A stretch of DNA of 64,000 bases from Schistocephalus solidus (taxonomy: Eukaryota > Platyhelminthes > Cestoda > Diphyllobothriidea > Diphyllobothriidae): assembly GCA_017591395.1 (NCBI GenBank), contig WEDG01004185.1, positions 62,001-126,000 on the forward strand, read 5' to 3'. A program made the position numbers and the translations under genes. Under the pieces are notes generated by a model. That model did no database searches. It had not been told where the DNA came from and saw only the letters and a list, made by a program, of their open reading frames with translations. Of this stretch, positions 11,081 through 21,386 are shown one piece after another. The number at the start of each line of letters is the position of its first letter. The first letter of the stretch is position 1.

Positions 11081-11427
11081 CGTCCAAACGTTTTCAGTGC
11101 GAAACCTATTAGAACATTTAGTAACTAACCCTCATTCTCTTTTCTGTATCTTTCCCTCCTCTCTGCCCGAGTATGTCAACTTTAGGCTGGAGGGTTGCAG
11201 TGTACGTGACCCGCATGGTCTGGAAATGCACCCTCGCGTACTACAAGACAACTTTCAAGGTCATGTACGCACAGCCAGATCATCTATGTTATGCCTGGTC
11301 ACCCTTCAGCCTATGACATTCCCGTTTTGCCATATATCCTGCTGTGTCCCCTAAGACTCCTCATTTGGGTTGTTTCCCGTTCTCAGTACACGGTTTTTTT
11401 ACAACCAACCTTCTGTGTTGGATACAT
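11081..11427. other. No gene seen
   Basis: The two overlapping open frames here have no recognisable domains. The segment lies between a gypsy fragment and a tiny RTE fragment, and may be LTR-derived. Confidence 0.25.
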
Positions 11428-11482
11428 AACATTGCCGACGCTGCTGTATGGAACGGAGACCTGGACGGTCTATCGCAGCAGG
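11428..11482 (+). pseudogene. 55-bp RTE reverse transcriptase shard
   Basis: The translation LPTLLYGTETWTVY matches the LTTLLYGTETWTIYS block of the RTE copies at about 9190 and 62,800. Homology does not continue on either side, so a very short piece of RT was captured here. Confidence 0.7.
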
Positions 11483-12199
11483 TTATATTGATAGGGAAGG
11501 CCCTGGCCTCTCCGACCGTCTGGCTCGTGTCCGTAGAAGGAGATAAGAAGTGGGACGCCAGTTGGGAAGATTTGGGTATTCTGCGCAGAACTATCGCAGA
11601 AGGAGTTTGAGGATGTTGGCTGCCGGACCGCGTCTGCCACGTCCCTAAGTGTGTGAGACCATGCGATCGTCACAGGGCATCCAGCGAGGTAAGGTGTGAG
11701 TCAGCCTTGAAGTTTATTGGCCGGTGTGGACAGCCAGGATTTTCATGGTCCAGACAGCCACTGGTACGCACGTGCATGTAGATGCGCAAGGTTCTGCGTT
11801 CAACATGCGCACGGTGTTGGGTCACTACAAGTGCTCTCTTCCCAGACAGGAGTTCGGGTGAAAATCTGAACGGAGGAAGAATAGTTAAAATGAGTTAATG
11901 AGGTACGTGCCAACGGTAGTGTTGTGAGCAGCGTGGGCGGCTGCAGCTGGCAGGAAGGAGCCAGGTTGAGAGAGCGGCTGGGGAAAACTTGTGTGTGGGT
12001 TGTTATCTTGCACTTCGACGGCAATTCCGTATGTCGTGTCGGTGTCTGTTGGGTTGAGTGAAGAGATACCACTGGTACTAGAAATAAGATAAATAAATCA
12101 ATACTTGTATGTACTGCCAGTTTACAGGCAATATCAGAAGAAATAGGCAGCGAGGATCGGACTAGCAGTGAAAAAACTCCTGGAGGAGTATAGAAATTA
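11483..12199. other. No gene; contains one half of a direct repeat
   Basis: Positions 11,630-11,790 share words with the LTR-like segment at 6.2-6.4 kb. Positions 11,996-12,100 form a direct repeat with 13,122-13,222 (shared words include gcac, gacggcaa, tccgtatgtc, agtgaagagatacc, and agaa-taagata). The two halves flank a LINE fragment. No protein is recognised. Confidence 0.5.
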
Positions 12200-13090
12200 G
12201 TGATTTCCGAACTTTATGTTATTCGGGTGAAAAACTGCTGCCCATTGGATGATAGAATTTCGCAACGGGAAAGGTTTAGGACAAGGCAGTGTGTTTGTAG
12301 TCTCTCTGCATATTTAAGGCCACGGTATTCTGCACCAGGCAAGGGTGCATCCGCAAACCGTTACGCACTCTCTGCTGAAGAATTCACCGGTTGCGGGCTG
12401 CAAAGACGGTGTCATAGCCCTCGATGTAAGATCTGGGATCGGGCTCAGATGTCGCACACTCCGTCGAACCGGAAAACAGATTCTACTGTGTCGGCACTCA
12501 GAATTCTTGGAAGCTGTTCTGAATGCAAAAAAAACTAGTAGTAGTAATAGTTATCTTAAAGAAAGAATAACATTGCAGGATTTTATATTCTGGGGTAGTT
12601 TATGCCATATGGCTATGATGTTTACCGAAAAGAACCGACAATACTAAATTGTGCGAGCTTATGGAAGAAATAAAAAGACATTGCGATGACTGCTGCGCCA
12701 AGAGTGGTCAACCTGCCTCACAGTGGTAGGGGACTTAAGTGTACGACTGTGTAAAAGCTTAAACAGTAAAAAAGTACAATGTTATTGGCGAAACGATATG
12801 GATCAATGTTTACTAGCTTACAGCGTTGTTTATAAGTCAGATTATGGTGCTCCAACAATAAAACTATTTTAGCAAAGAAATGCTGGACCGATTGTATTTT
12901 CTTCGGTTAACTAGCGCCCATGAGGCTAAATAGAAATAAGCAGTATATAATAAGCAGAAATAAGCAGTATTCCAGGCTAGGCCTAACGTACATTTTATAA
13001 AGGCGGAGTCTAATATCAATAGTTTCTACATTTCGGAGGATAAACCCGGTAGTTCTGCATGCTTTGGAGACAATCAAGTCGCAATGCTTT
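12200..13090 (-). mobile_element. LINE family B 3' fragment
   Basis: This is the reverse complement of the LINE at 37.5-38.3 kb along its whole length. Matching anchors include the RT thumb block (RLYKMYVRPGLEY region, here about 12,965-13,050), the segment near 12,850-12,935, the segment near 12,650-12,715 and the 3' region 12,300-12,530. In the 3' region the strand opposite to the RT stays open for 112 codons (12,200-12,538, +), and the other copy has a collinear 105-codon frame. No frame for the RT itself is intact. Confidence 0.8.
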
Positions 13091-13489
13091 GAAAGATTAA
13101 GACCGTTGGATTGCTGATGGTCGGGTTTTTGAGTTGCACGTCGACGGCAAATCCGTATGTCATTAGATTGTTGGATTTAGTGAAGAGATACCGCTGGCAG
13201 TAGAAGTAAGATAATCTATATTGGGGAGGAGGTCCGTGTGCTGTTCAACTAGATTGGAAATGGAACTATAGCCAGGACTCTATGAGCTGAGAGTGGTTGA
13301 TGACCGCCATATCGCTTTACGACAGGGTGTCGGTCATATTAAATGACACGGGAAAATTTCAGTTAAAGTCAAGAGAGAATACTTGTGATAATATAGGTCA
13401 GCCACGTGGCGTGTTCGATCATGTCGTGGTCACCAGGATCGCAGCAGGCTAAGTTGCTATTGGAGGCCCTGGCCGCTACGACCCTATGA
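13091..13489. other. No gene; contains the second half of a direct repeat
   Basis: Positions 13,122-13,222 repeat 11,996-12,100. Positions 13,400-13,489 on the - strand may be the poorly preserved end of the RTE endonuclease region that follows. Nothing else is recognised. Confidence 0.4.
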
Positions 13490-14346
13490 CTCCTGGGATC
13501 GCCTTTACCACCAGCAAATCTTGCTGGTCTCGACTCCGGACGAGGACATAATCCAGCAGGGGCCAGTGCCTCAACAGTGGACGCATCCTGGTAGCCTTTT
13601 CCCGCATCTGAAGGCGGAAGAAGGTATTGGTCAGGATGAGGCGGTGCTAGGTGCAGGTTTGCAGGCCATTGCTATGGAAGCCGTTGAGACCGTGGGGAGC
13701 CAGCACTCCTCTCCACGTCGCATGGTCTGTGCCGACGCGGGCGTTGCAGTCACCAAGGACAATCAGCTTATCCGGCTTCGGTACAGTCGCCAGGAGGGCG
13801 TGCAGATCCTTGTGGAATTTATTATTTGCCTCGTTGGAGTTGGTAATCGGAGGGGGACATAGATTCTGCTGATTGTGGCAAAGTTGTCTCACCAAAGAGG
13901 CAGATGGAGGCTCATCAGGTGATCGTTAATGCTCTGTGGTAGATAGGATAGATATCCCACGATGTTGGCCCGAATGGCAAAGTTGACGTCGGCGTCGCGT
14001 CGCTCTGCTTGAGGGCGGCCACCCAGGAGAACGTATAACCGGCACCCACCTTCTTCATTTGGCCGTGGTCGGAAAATCGGGTTTTGCTGAGTGCGGCGAT
14101 GTCCACCTTTTATCGCGCCAGTTCCCGAGTGATTAGCACCGTTCTCCGTTCTGTTCGGCTACTACTCTGATTGTCTGAAAGGGAACGAAAATTCCAGGCT
14201 GCTAGACTGAGCGGACTCACCCGAGCAGCCCTGGGGTATGACAAGAGGAGGATATGGGTGGATTTGCTGTTGTTGTTTTGATAGTTTCGACCGCGTATTT
14301 GGCAATTTGCGAGCCACGGTATACGGCAGGTCGTGAGACCCAGCAT
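13490..14346 (-). pseudogene. RTE-like LINE endonuclease (APE type), broken
   Basis: On the - strand the blocks are those of an apurinic-endonuclease-like domain at the N terminus of an RTE ORF. AAWNFRSLSDN near 14,200 and RRTVLITRELAR near 14,120 come first, then DIAALSKTRFSDHG near 14,090. [28 protein letters not shown] near 13,740-13,820 follows; active relatives have GDFNARVG. At least two frameshifts separate these blocks. The family cuts target DNA to prime reverse transcription. Upstream, 14,347-15,000 is probably 5' UTR. The RT is missing; an unrelated + strand RT piece follows on the right. Confidence 0.8.
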
Positions 14347-15015
14347 TTTTATGGCACTCTTTCCAGCCCTTCCGCCGTGAGGGGATAACCAGTTCTGTCT
14401 CTAAATAGGGCTGTTAAGTCAATGTAGACGGCTGCCGAACACACTATAGATCACGAATTAGTATAGTGAGAGAATTACCTGTTTCGCCCGGGCCGCCTAC
14501 GTGATAACGTGTCGTCCTCGCCGTTCGACTTTTCGACTGTGGAGCAAGGAGCTGGGTAAGGGGAAGGAGAGATGTGGTGATGGGCAGGGAGTAGGCATAC
14601 CGGCTCTGGGGGCACACAAGACCGGAGGCTCTGACCATGTTCAGGGGTAGTGGTGGGGCAGGAGGGAAGAGAGCGGATCTCCCGGGTGTGGAGACACACA
14701 ACACCAGATACTCTCACAATGTTCGACCCGCCTGGGGTGTGGCTGCCATACAGGCCTAACTTCCTGGGGCCAAAAGTGACAGTTGGGTACTATGCAGGGG
14801 CCGCTACATGTAGCCACCACTAGTGTGATGCAACCTGCCATAGTTCGCGAAGAGGGCCATAGCTAGACACCACTATACCCCGAAGCGAGATATAGACAGG
14901 CCACTAAAGTACTGCAAGGATACTCGAGCAATTTCACCTCTGCAGCATCCTAGAGGTGAGGCGGAAAATGGGTGCTCGATACAGAAGTCCTGGAGTAAAC
15001 TATGGTGTCATTTCA
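14347..15015. other. Probable LINE 5' flank, no gene
   Basis: This lies just upstream, in the - sense, of the RTE endonuclease remnant. The two overlapping - frames around 14,444-14,717 have no domain. I see nothing else to annotate. Confidence 0.3.
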
Positions 15016-15310
15016 CTGAGGGCGATATACCAACATTGGAGTGACCACAACTGCCGTATGAATGATGAGCGCCTGTCCAAGATTTGCTACCGATAGTCGC
15101 AGATAAAGCTGGAAAATGTGTTTGTACAAGGACCACGTAATGAACTTCGTGGAGCACCTATAATCCTTTTAGAAACTTGGGAAGACCTTGATCAAAGTCG
15201 GTAAGTTTGACCCACTGCTGAAAAAATCAGAACCGTTATCTACGCAAACCTTCGTGTAGAAGATGCCAAGGAGTCATGGCAGGCTGCCCAACTCCTCAAC
15301 TCATAAGCAA
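15016..15310 (+). pseudogene. RTE-like LINE RT C-terminal fragment
   Basis: The + translation HWSDHNCRMNDERLSKICY, later TWEDLDQSR, and then AEKIRTVIYANLR aligns with the C-terminal RT block of the 9.4-9.6 kb copy (RWSSHLVRMDDDRLPERLFY, WEDLAQDRP, YEANR). Stops and frame changes are present. Confidence 0.65.
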
Positions 15311-15734
15311 GCCATGAACATCCCCAGCAACCTGTTGGTAGAGAACCGATCCACTTCTCTCCCATCCTCCATACCATAATTCCCTGCTCCTGATAAGCGC
15401 TTATTGGTCGCCTTAACCATGACTGCAGGTTCTCTTATCAAGAACGTGGGTTTTATTCACACGAGTAATCTAGATCTCTCTTAGTATGTAAATGGAAGTA
15501 AGGTCAAGTCTAACCAGTCTGACTTCGTTTATTAAAACGTTTACCTTCTCGAACTAAAAAGCTGTTCGTATGTTATGCTTCTTATTCTCATTTTGAATAT
15601 TGATGCCCCTGCTCTGGGTAAGTGAACGCATCTACGCATTCTCGGTTTCGAATTATTATAAGTAAATATCTTCTGTGGATTGCAATCTTTAACCCCTGTT
15701 AAGTTTGCATATAGTCCTTGTAGTCCTTTAAGCC

Positions 15735-16306
15735 AGATTATTAAAAGAATAAGGCCTTCGCCTTGGAGTTCCCTATTCCTATCCAACAATAGCAATAAAA
15801 TCAGTTTTTACAGCAGTAAACCTTGGAAATGTAAAGTCTGGCTATGTGAGCCAGGCGCAGACTGCCACCACTGACATACTCTTGATTATATGTACAGTAT
15901 TTTCTCAATAAAAAGTATTTTGTTTGCCATTAAACGTTTCAATAGTGACTACCACTAGTTCACTTATCGTTGCGGCACAAGGTACTTGCCAGAAATTTAG
16001 CCGAAACTTTGTCGTCTCAATTTGTTATCTACAAAAATAGTATTCCCACAGTAACATGGCATGATCATTCTTACCCAGCAGTGCTACGCGCCTAATTTCG
16101 TGAGCATCAATTGGGTCTTTTGAAAGGACAGGCCCAGAAAATTTCCCTTTGAGCCTTTTTAATTCTGTTTGGAATGTGACATACTGCACAAGAAGAGCTT
16201 AGTTGTCAGTTTCAAGAGTCTGGAATCAAAGGAATTGTGCAAACCATTTACTGAAAACTGGCTCCAGTCGAGCATCGGTGCGATTAAATCCCCACCTACG
16301 AGTTGT
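15735..16306 (-). mobile_element. CR1-like LINE 3' fragment
   Basis: The 3' end near 15,735-15,800 matches the end of the CR1 copy at 22.7 kb (caaggc/ttccctattc/atccaacaat words), and so does 15,830-15,870 (gtgagccaggcgcag). It contains the CR1-type terminal stem-loop at 15,747-15,778. The body to 16,306 resembles the 22,850-22,990 area only weakly, and no RT block is preserved. It ends where the gypsy LTR begins at 16,309. Confidence 0.55.
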
Positions 16307-16308
16307 AA

Positions 16309-16793
16309 TGGGCCCGTATTAGATACACAACGAATCCAAAATAATGACGCCCGTGTAAGAACAAGACAGTTGGCAAGGCGAAGAGTTTAGGGATTATTTG
16401 TAACTAGAAATTGGTATTCTATTGGGGCTTGGTCCTGCAAGGATCCTTTGGTGGGGATTGGCTGTCCTGGGGAGATCTTTGGGAGGTCCGTAAGAGAAGG
16501 AATGGCGATGGCTTGAGGAAGCGTCAGAGAACGGTCTCCGGTCCAACGTGATGAGCCTCAATTCTCCTCGGTATTAATGTCATGTTCTCCAGACGATTTG
16601 ATAGGTTAACATAGAAAAGACCAATGGGTATGCGTAAATCACACATTGTAGATCGAAAAGAGCTAATAGGATTATCAGTACAGTATTTGTGGACTTCCGG
16701 GCTTAATTAGTAGTTACGACGGTGTCGGTTTCTGACGCTAGAAATCTGCTAGTAATCTGAGCTACTAGAGAAAATTGAGAGACTTTGATTCCA
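16309..16793 (-). repeat. Left LTR (3' LTR) of Ty3/gypsy element
   Basis: This 485-bp repeat starts TG and ends CA and is duplicated at 21,387-21,871 at a constant offset of 5,078 bp. By eye about 13 substitutions separate the two and there are no indels, so they have diverged by roughly 2.7%. A purine-rich tract lies next to it on the internal side. I see no matching target-site duplication between the left flank (tgtaa) and the right flank (tctct). Confidence 0.92.
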
Positions 16794-16803
16794 TCTTTAT
16801 ATT

Positions 16804-16815
16804 GCCCCCTCCTGC
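16804..16815 (-). other. Polypurine tract of the gypsy element
   Basis: On the - strand this reads GCAGGAGGGGGC, about 10 bases before the 3' LTR. A purine tract here is where plus-strand DNA synthesis starts in LTR retrotransposons. Confidence 0.6.
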
Positions 16816-16869
16816 GTAAAGTTTTCACTGTCATCAGCGAGCTCAATGTCATCTCGCAAACGTACGGGG

Positions 16870-17720
16870 TCCTTCAAATTTTGAAGGTTATAAGGCAGTG
16901 GAATTGCGGTTTCTTCTCCACCTTCGGGTGGGATTTCAACCCACCTCTCGACCCCCTCATGATGTACCTAACGCACTGCATCGCCTGGGTGTTCTGCTCT
17001 GCGGTTATCTTCCGTTGGCCTTTCCCCCATTTTAATTCGATTAAAGTGAACCGTGAATTCAGAGGTGAAAGGTCCATTTCGATCTTGAATGACGCAGGTC
17101 GTATCAGAGAGCATTCTGGTGACGGTATATGGCCCTGACCAGTCCATTACTAACTTACTCGGTAATCCCTGGGGGGTCGCATGTTCCCTGAGCCACAAAA
17201 CATCAGCGACATCATATGGACACCCATGTACCAGCCTGTCATATTGTTCCTTTTGGTACCCCTGGGCTCCTTGTTAGTGTATCCATGCTTCCTCAGTGGC
17301 TATACGCATTTTCTTGTGGAGTGCAGCGACGTAATAACCAACCAGTATTTTATTATTCTCAAGAGGTACCTGTAGATCTTCTGGTATTCGCATTTCACGA
17401 CCACAGGTGAGTGCGAAAGGCGCCTGCTGTGTCGACAAGTGAATCGTGGATCGGTATGCAAGCATGCATGCTGGCAACGCATCATCCGACGTGAAGGGAG
17501 CCTAAAGATCTATAAAATCCTTTATTAAACCAACTAGCGTCCTATTCGTCCGCTCCACTTGACCGTTACCTTGTGGATGGTAAGCCGTGGTGCGCGTCTT
17601 ATTGACCTTTAAGTATTTACACAGACTGTGAAGAACCGCGTTTTCAAACGAGGACCCTCAAACCGAATGGATCTGTTCTAATGCGCCCCATCTACATACT
17701 CAATTGTTAAAGATGACCTG
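16870..17720 (-). pseudogene. Integrase core end and C-terminal domain, broken
   Basis: This - strand continuation of the integrase carries TTAYHPQGNGQVERTNRT near 17,560-17,610, with the catalytic glutamate kept. The second aspartate position (about 17,668) is replaced and followed by a stop. Next come LAYRSTIHLSTQQAPFAL near 17,440 and the C-terminal SKLVMDWSGPYTVTRMLS block near 17,110-17,160, ending HFNRIK near 17,040. Frames change several times. Confidence 0.8.
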
Positions 17721-17791
17721 GGCAACAGTTTCAGCTGACATGTTGGGAAGAGGTCCCTCTTCAACCATTTCGGTAAAGAAATCAACCATCA

Positions 17792-18970
17792 CTAGAATAT
17801 ATCGGTTGCCCGAACTGATGGTGGTAGTGGTCCAACTAAGTCAACGCCCACACGTTCGTTGGGGCATCCCGTCAGAATTGGCTGAAGAGCAGCCCTATTC
17901 AGCTGTCGTGGCGGTTTGATCTGATTGCACAGGGTGCAATACCGAATAAAGTTCCACACTGACCGCTTAAAGTTAGGCCAGTAGTATCGGTGCCTAAGGG
18001 CCCACTCGGTCTTTTGGATGCCCACATGCCCCAATTTTGTGTGGATTATATTAAGAACCTCGTCTACCATGGATAATGGTAAAAGAATACGTCGCATGTA
18101 TTGTTCGCCATCTCGATAGAACAAAACGTCATCATCCATAAAAAGTTTGTCCCACACCGTGTGCAAGCAACGCGTCTCATAGCTATGGCCTCTCAGTTCA
18201 ACTGCACTAAGTGGTCGAGAACCACTTAACTTCCTATGGTATATCGGGGCAATATGAGGATCCCCTTGCTGAGCTTGCGCCCAAAGACGGCTTTGGTCGT
18301 CTTGCAGTGACACGGATCTAATGTTAATGTCTGTACATGATAGACATTCGCCATGGGGACGGTAGGGCTTCCAAGAGAGAGCATCAGCATTATTGTGCTG
18401 ACGTCCTGGACGGTATATGCACTCAAACTCATGCTCGGCTAGTCTCTCTTGCCACCTTGCAACCTGTCCTTCAGCGTTTTTAAAGTTCTGCAACCAGGTC
18501 AGAGAGCAATGATCCGTGCGCACGATGTAAGGCCGGTATTGGAGGTATGGCCAGCATTCCTCCACGAAGTGAGTGAGTGCGAGCATCTCTCTTCTGGTCA
18601 CGCAGTAACGGCGTTCTGCCTTTGTCAGGGATCGGCTTAGATACTTAATGACGCTTTCTGTACCATCTGGTTGTTGCTGGGAGAGGACGGCGCCTATGAC
18701 AGTGTCACTAGCATCGGTACCTAGAATACAATTCCTGGCATCATGGCTTATGTCAGGAAAAACTATAATCGGAGTGGTGCACAAATTATCCTTCAACGTC
18801 TGGAAGCTACTAGCACAACCAGCAGTCCACTTAAATTGTACCTCTTTCTGGGTCAGCTTGTGAAGCGGACCGGCTATGTTAGCAGAGTTGTTGATAAATC
18901 TTCTATAGTAAGAAGCCAGTCCTAGAAAACTGTGGACTTCAGTTACGTCCATAGGGGGTGGGCCACTCAC
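17792..18970 (-). CDS. Gypsy pol: RT connection, RNase H, integrase N-terminus
   Basis: An open frame of 392 codons. Residues 1-60 are the RT thumb/connection (VHSFLGLASYYRRFI). Residues about 80-190 are RNase H, with LGTDASDTVIGAVLSQ, the YCVTRREMLAL block and TDHCSLTWL. RPGRQHNNADALS follows. Residues about 315-365 are the integrase zinc-binding H-x4-H...C-x2-C (HTKLGH, then CTLC). The frame ends soon after the first integrase aspartate block (VGVDLVGPLP). The start is not a real initiation site; it is a frame joined to the preceding RT frame by a frameshift near 18,955. The RNase H and zinc-binding residues look complete, so damage is local. Confidence 0.88.
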   Translation of the reverse strand: MSGPPPMDVTEVHSFLGLASYYRRFINNSANIAGPLHKLTQKEVQFKWTAGCASSFQTLKDNLCTTPIIVFPDISHDARNCILGTDASDTVIGAVLSQQQPDGTESVIKYLSRSLTKAERRYCVTRREMLALTHFVEECWPYLQYRPYIVRTDHCSLTWLQNFKNAEGQVARWQERLAEHEFECIYRPGRQHNNADALSWKPYRPHGECLSCTDINIRSVSLQDDQSRLWAQAQQGDPHIAPIYHRKLSGSRPLSAVELRGHSYETRCLHTVWDKLFMDDDVLFYRDGEQYMRRILLPLSMVDEVLNIIHTKLGHVGIQKTEWALRHRYYWPNFKRSVWNFIRYCTLCNQIKPPRQLNRAALQPILTGCPNERVGVDLVGPLPPSVRATDIF

Positions 18971-19724
18971 GGATTTGCCTAACTTTATCCTTGTCCATTC
19001 CTATGCCAGAGGCCGAGACTACATGTCCAAAGAACTTGATACAAGGTCTAATAAAAACACACTTACAGGGCTTAAGGGTGAGACCAGCCTGTCGGAGACT
19101 GGCAAACACGGCTCGGACATTGCTAATACCATTGTCAAAATCCTTACCAAGAACAATTTTGTCATCAATATAAACTAGGCATGATTTGGGGTTGAGTTGA
19201 GCCAGAACTTGATTAATCAGCCATTGAAAAGTACTTGGAGCATTAGCTAGGCCAAAAGGCATTGTTTCAAACTCGTAAAGACCCGAGGGGATTGCGAAAG
19301 CAGTCTTCTCTCTGGCAACGGGTCGCACTTCTACTTGCCAGTAACCGGCTGCTAGATCTAAAGTAGAGAATACCTGATTACCCGAAAGGGCATCTAGGGT
19401 TGCATCAATCCTGGGCAGAGGGAAAGAATCCTTAGTTGTCACTGCATTTAATTTGCGATAGTCAACGCATAACCGCATAGTACCATCCTGCTTAATAACT
19501 AACACGACCGGAGACGATCTAGGTGAATTAGATGGCCTGATAATTTTCCGGTGTAACATATCACCGATCATTGCCTTTAACTGTGTCTGGTAGAATATGG
19601 GTAATCGCCTAGGAGGAATCTTCATGGGCCGAGTTACACCTGTATCGATCTCATGCTGAGCCACATTAGTACGTCCGAGTGAACGGCCGTCCCAATCGAA
19701 AATATCTTTAAACTCCTCTATCAA
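18939..19724 (-). CDS. Gypsy pol: reverse transcriptase
   Basis: An open frame of 261 codons with the RT core in order. ARxNSPRSSPVVLV-type entry (here RPSNSPRSSPVVLVIK), RLCVDYRKLN, FPLPRID, FSTLDLAAGYWQV, TAFAIPSGLYEFETMPFGLANAP, CLVYIDDKIVLG with the YIDD catalytic box near 19,165, and FFGHVVSASGI are all present. It makes DNA from the element RNA. The box is intact, but the frame runs out by a frameshift at the 3' end and is separated from protease by a stop near 19,725. Confidence 0.92.
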   Translation of the reverse strand: MIEEFKDIFDWDGRSLGRTNVAQHEIDTGVTRPMKIPPRRLPIFYQTQLKAMIGDMLHRKIIRPSNSPRSSPVVLVIKQDGTMRLCVDYRKLNAVTTKDSFPLPRIDATLDALSGNQVFSTLDLAAGYWQVEVRPVAREKTAFAIPSGLYEFETMPFGLANAPSTFQWLINQVLAQLNPKSCLVYIDDKIVLGKDFDNGISNVRAVFASLRQAGLTLKPCKCVFIRPCIKFFGHVVSASGIGMDKDKVRQIREWPTPYGRN

Positions 19725-20240
19725 ACTACATTAACTAACTTAAATGCAGTAACTACATCTTGAATATCCGGTACTTCGGTCCTGAAGGGCACCTCAGTAC
19801 CACCGACATGGAGAGTGTTAGCGTTAAAGTCTAAGGAACATTTAAATGCATGAAGAAAGTCAGCACCAAATATACAGTCCGAGGCAATTTCAGGACAGAC
19901 AACAAACCTATGACTAAAAATAACGAGATTTATTTCCAAATTAAGCTCTATCATGACTTTATGTCGCAAAGTGGCTCCATTTTCCGTCTTCAGGCTGACC
20001 TTCGGTTTTGTGCAATACCTCAATCTAGCCTGAAGTTGAAGGAAAATGTTCTGTCCAATGATGGAGCAGCCCGCTCCTGAATCAACTAAGCATGGTAACT
20101 TAGTATTTCCTATGGTTGCATATATAGCAGGGTAGTGTGGCATGTAACCTACGTTTGCAATAAGCATATCAGATTTAAATATGCACTTACCAAGCACTTC
20201 TTCCTCACCTGAGGTGATCCCATGAACACCTGGGAAGGTG
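19721..20240 (-). CDS. Gypsy protease (retropepsin) region
   Basis: Within a longer open frame (to 20,503), the part from about 20,240 down is a retropepsin. YPAIYATIG leads to PCLVDSGAGCSIIG, with the DSG active-site triplet near 20,080, then a downstream CIFGADFLHAF block and a C-terminal VGGTEVPF. It would cleave the polyprotein. The upstream part of this open frame is an out-of-frame shadow of gag. A stop separates it from RT. Confidence 0.85.
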
Positions 20241-20535
20241 GAGGGCGGGTCTGACGACCACGTTGTGGCCTCCAGTTCCCGCGTCGAGGAGACTGTGGTG
20301 AGCCTTGCCACAGAGAGGTCGGCTGTGGAGGGCCGCGCCAAGGAGGAGTGGGTTGAGGAGGGCCCCACTGCCATTGAGCCGTTTGTGTGCCGATGTCGCG
20401 GCTCTGTCGCTGTCCCATGGCGAAGACATCTACTGGAGAGTCCTGTATGGCGGCAGGAGCTTGGTGACACCCGAAGGCTGATGTGGGAGGAGACTTGGAC
20501 CAAGGAACAGGCCGTTTAAATGGCCTCCTCACGCC
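20240..20535 (-). pseudogene. Gag C-terminal region
   Basis: Read in the - frame that continues gag: RPFKRPVPWSKSPP, then a GCHQ remnant, and a repetitive Pro/Gln/Trp/Arg-rich stretch (WGPPQPTPPWRGPPQPT; RRGNWRPQRGRQ). It is basic and probably nucleic-acid binding. I see no complete CCHC knuckle. It is out of frame with the gag N-terminal ORF. Confidence 0.5.
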
Positions 20536-21025
20536 AAACAATATCGAGGGCAACCTTGATGCTGCTGGGGCGGTCGCGGAGGAATTTGCGCCTGATCTCT
20601 GGGAGAGCGATCCCATCGACGAAGTTCTCCAAAATCCTGGCCTCGAGCTCGGTGACGGACTCGTTTGGGTAAACTTGCCGGGCCAGGACACGAAGATGTC
20701 GTTGGAAGTCCATGACAGACTCACCCGCGTGTAGTCGATGACTTTTGAGGGTGGCAAGGGCAACCCAGGGCATCGACGACCGTCCGAACTCACGCCGCAG
20801 ACGCTCGAAGAGTGTCGCGGGGGTGAGCGACGATGTAAGGTTAACAGCCCTGGCCATCGTGTAAACTTCGTTGTCTAACCGTCCCAGGATGGCAGCTGGG
20901 CGGGCGCCTTCGTCTGTGGCCTCCAGGTAAACGTTCATTCGGTCCTCCCACAAGTCATAGTCGTCATACACCGTCAGGTTATCCGGCTTAGGTGGACTGC
21001 CTCCAGAGCTTGATACTTGCTCCAT
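20516..21025 (-). CDS. Gypsy Gag N-terminal part
   Basis: An open frame of 169 codons starting with an ATG (MEQVSSSGG) 336 bases inside the 5' LTR edge at 21,361. It has a Gag-like helical region: YDLWEDRMNVYLEA near residue 25, ALATLKSHRL near 90, VMDFQRHLRVLARQVYP near 105, and ILENFVDGIALPEIRRKF near 130. This matches the retrotransposon gag pattern (W..R...Y, ..F...L..L). It forms the element's capsid. The frame ends WREEAI-stop, and the basic C-terminal region lies in another frame. Confidence 0.85.
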   Translation of the reverse strand: MEQVSSSGGSPPKPDNLTVYDDYDLWEDRMNVYLEATDEGARPAAILGRLDNEVYTMARAVNLTSSLTPATLFERLRREFGRSSMPWVALATLKSHRLHAGESVMDFQRHLRVLARQVYPNESVTELEARILENFVDGIALPEIRRKFLRDRPSSIKVALDIVWREEAI

Positions 21026-21357
21026 CGCCTAGGCACGGGCTTTTGAACTTGAGCCGCCATCTTTTCTGCTCTCCATTCACTTGTGAATCCTCTTATTTGT
21101 GCGTCAATTGGCCTAGTTCACCCATTTTATACTGTATTTTAACCCTATTTGTTTATTCGAACAGCAAAATGAAGTCATCAGCGCACGAAGCTGGCACCAT
21201 TTTGAAGGAAGTCAAAATTGATAAATATTTTGAGACGCATTCAAGGAGGATTCTTCACGGTGAATGGAGGACCTTTTTTGCTGATACTTTTGGAATTTTA
21301 CTTTCAAAATAAAGCGTAGCTCTCTCTCTAGCCAAGTTCTCAGGTCGTTGGACATTT

Positions 21358-21375
21358 TGGATCCCACCGCTGCCA
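21358..21375 (-). other. Primer binding site, leucine-tRNA type
   Basis: On the - strand this reads TGGCAGCGGTGGGATCC, complementary to a tRNA 3' end of ...CCCACCGCTGCCA, which from memory is the tRNA-Leu (AAG) type. It lies 11 nt inside the 5' LTR border. The tRNA assignment needs comparison with this genome's tRNAs. Confidence 0.7.
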
Positions 21376-21386
21376 CAAAAATGAAA

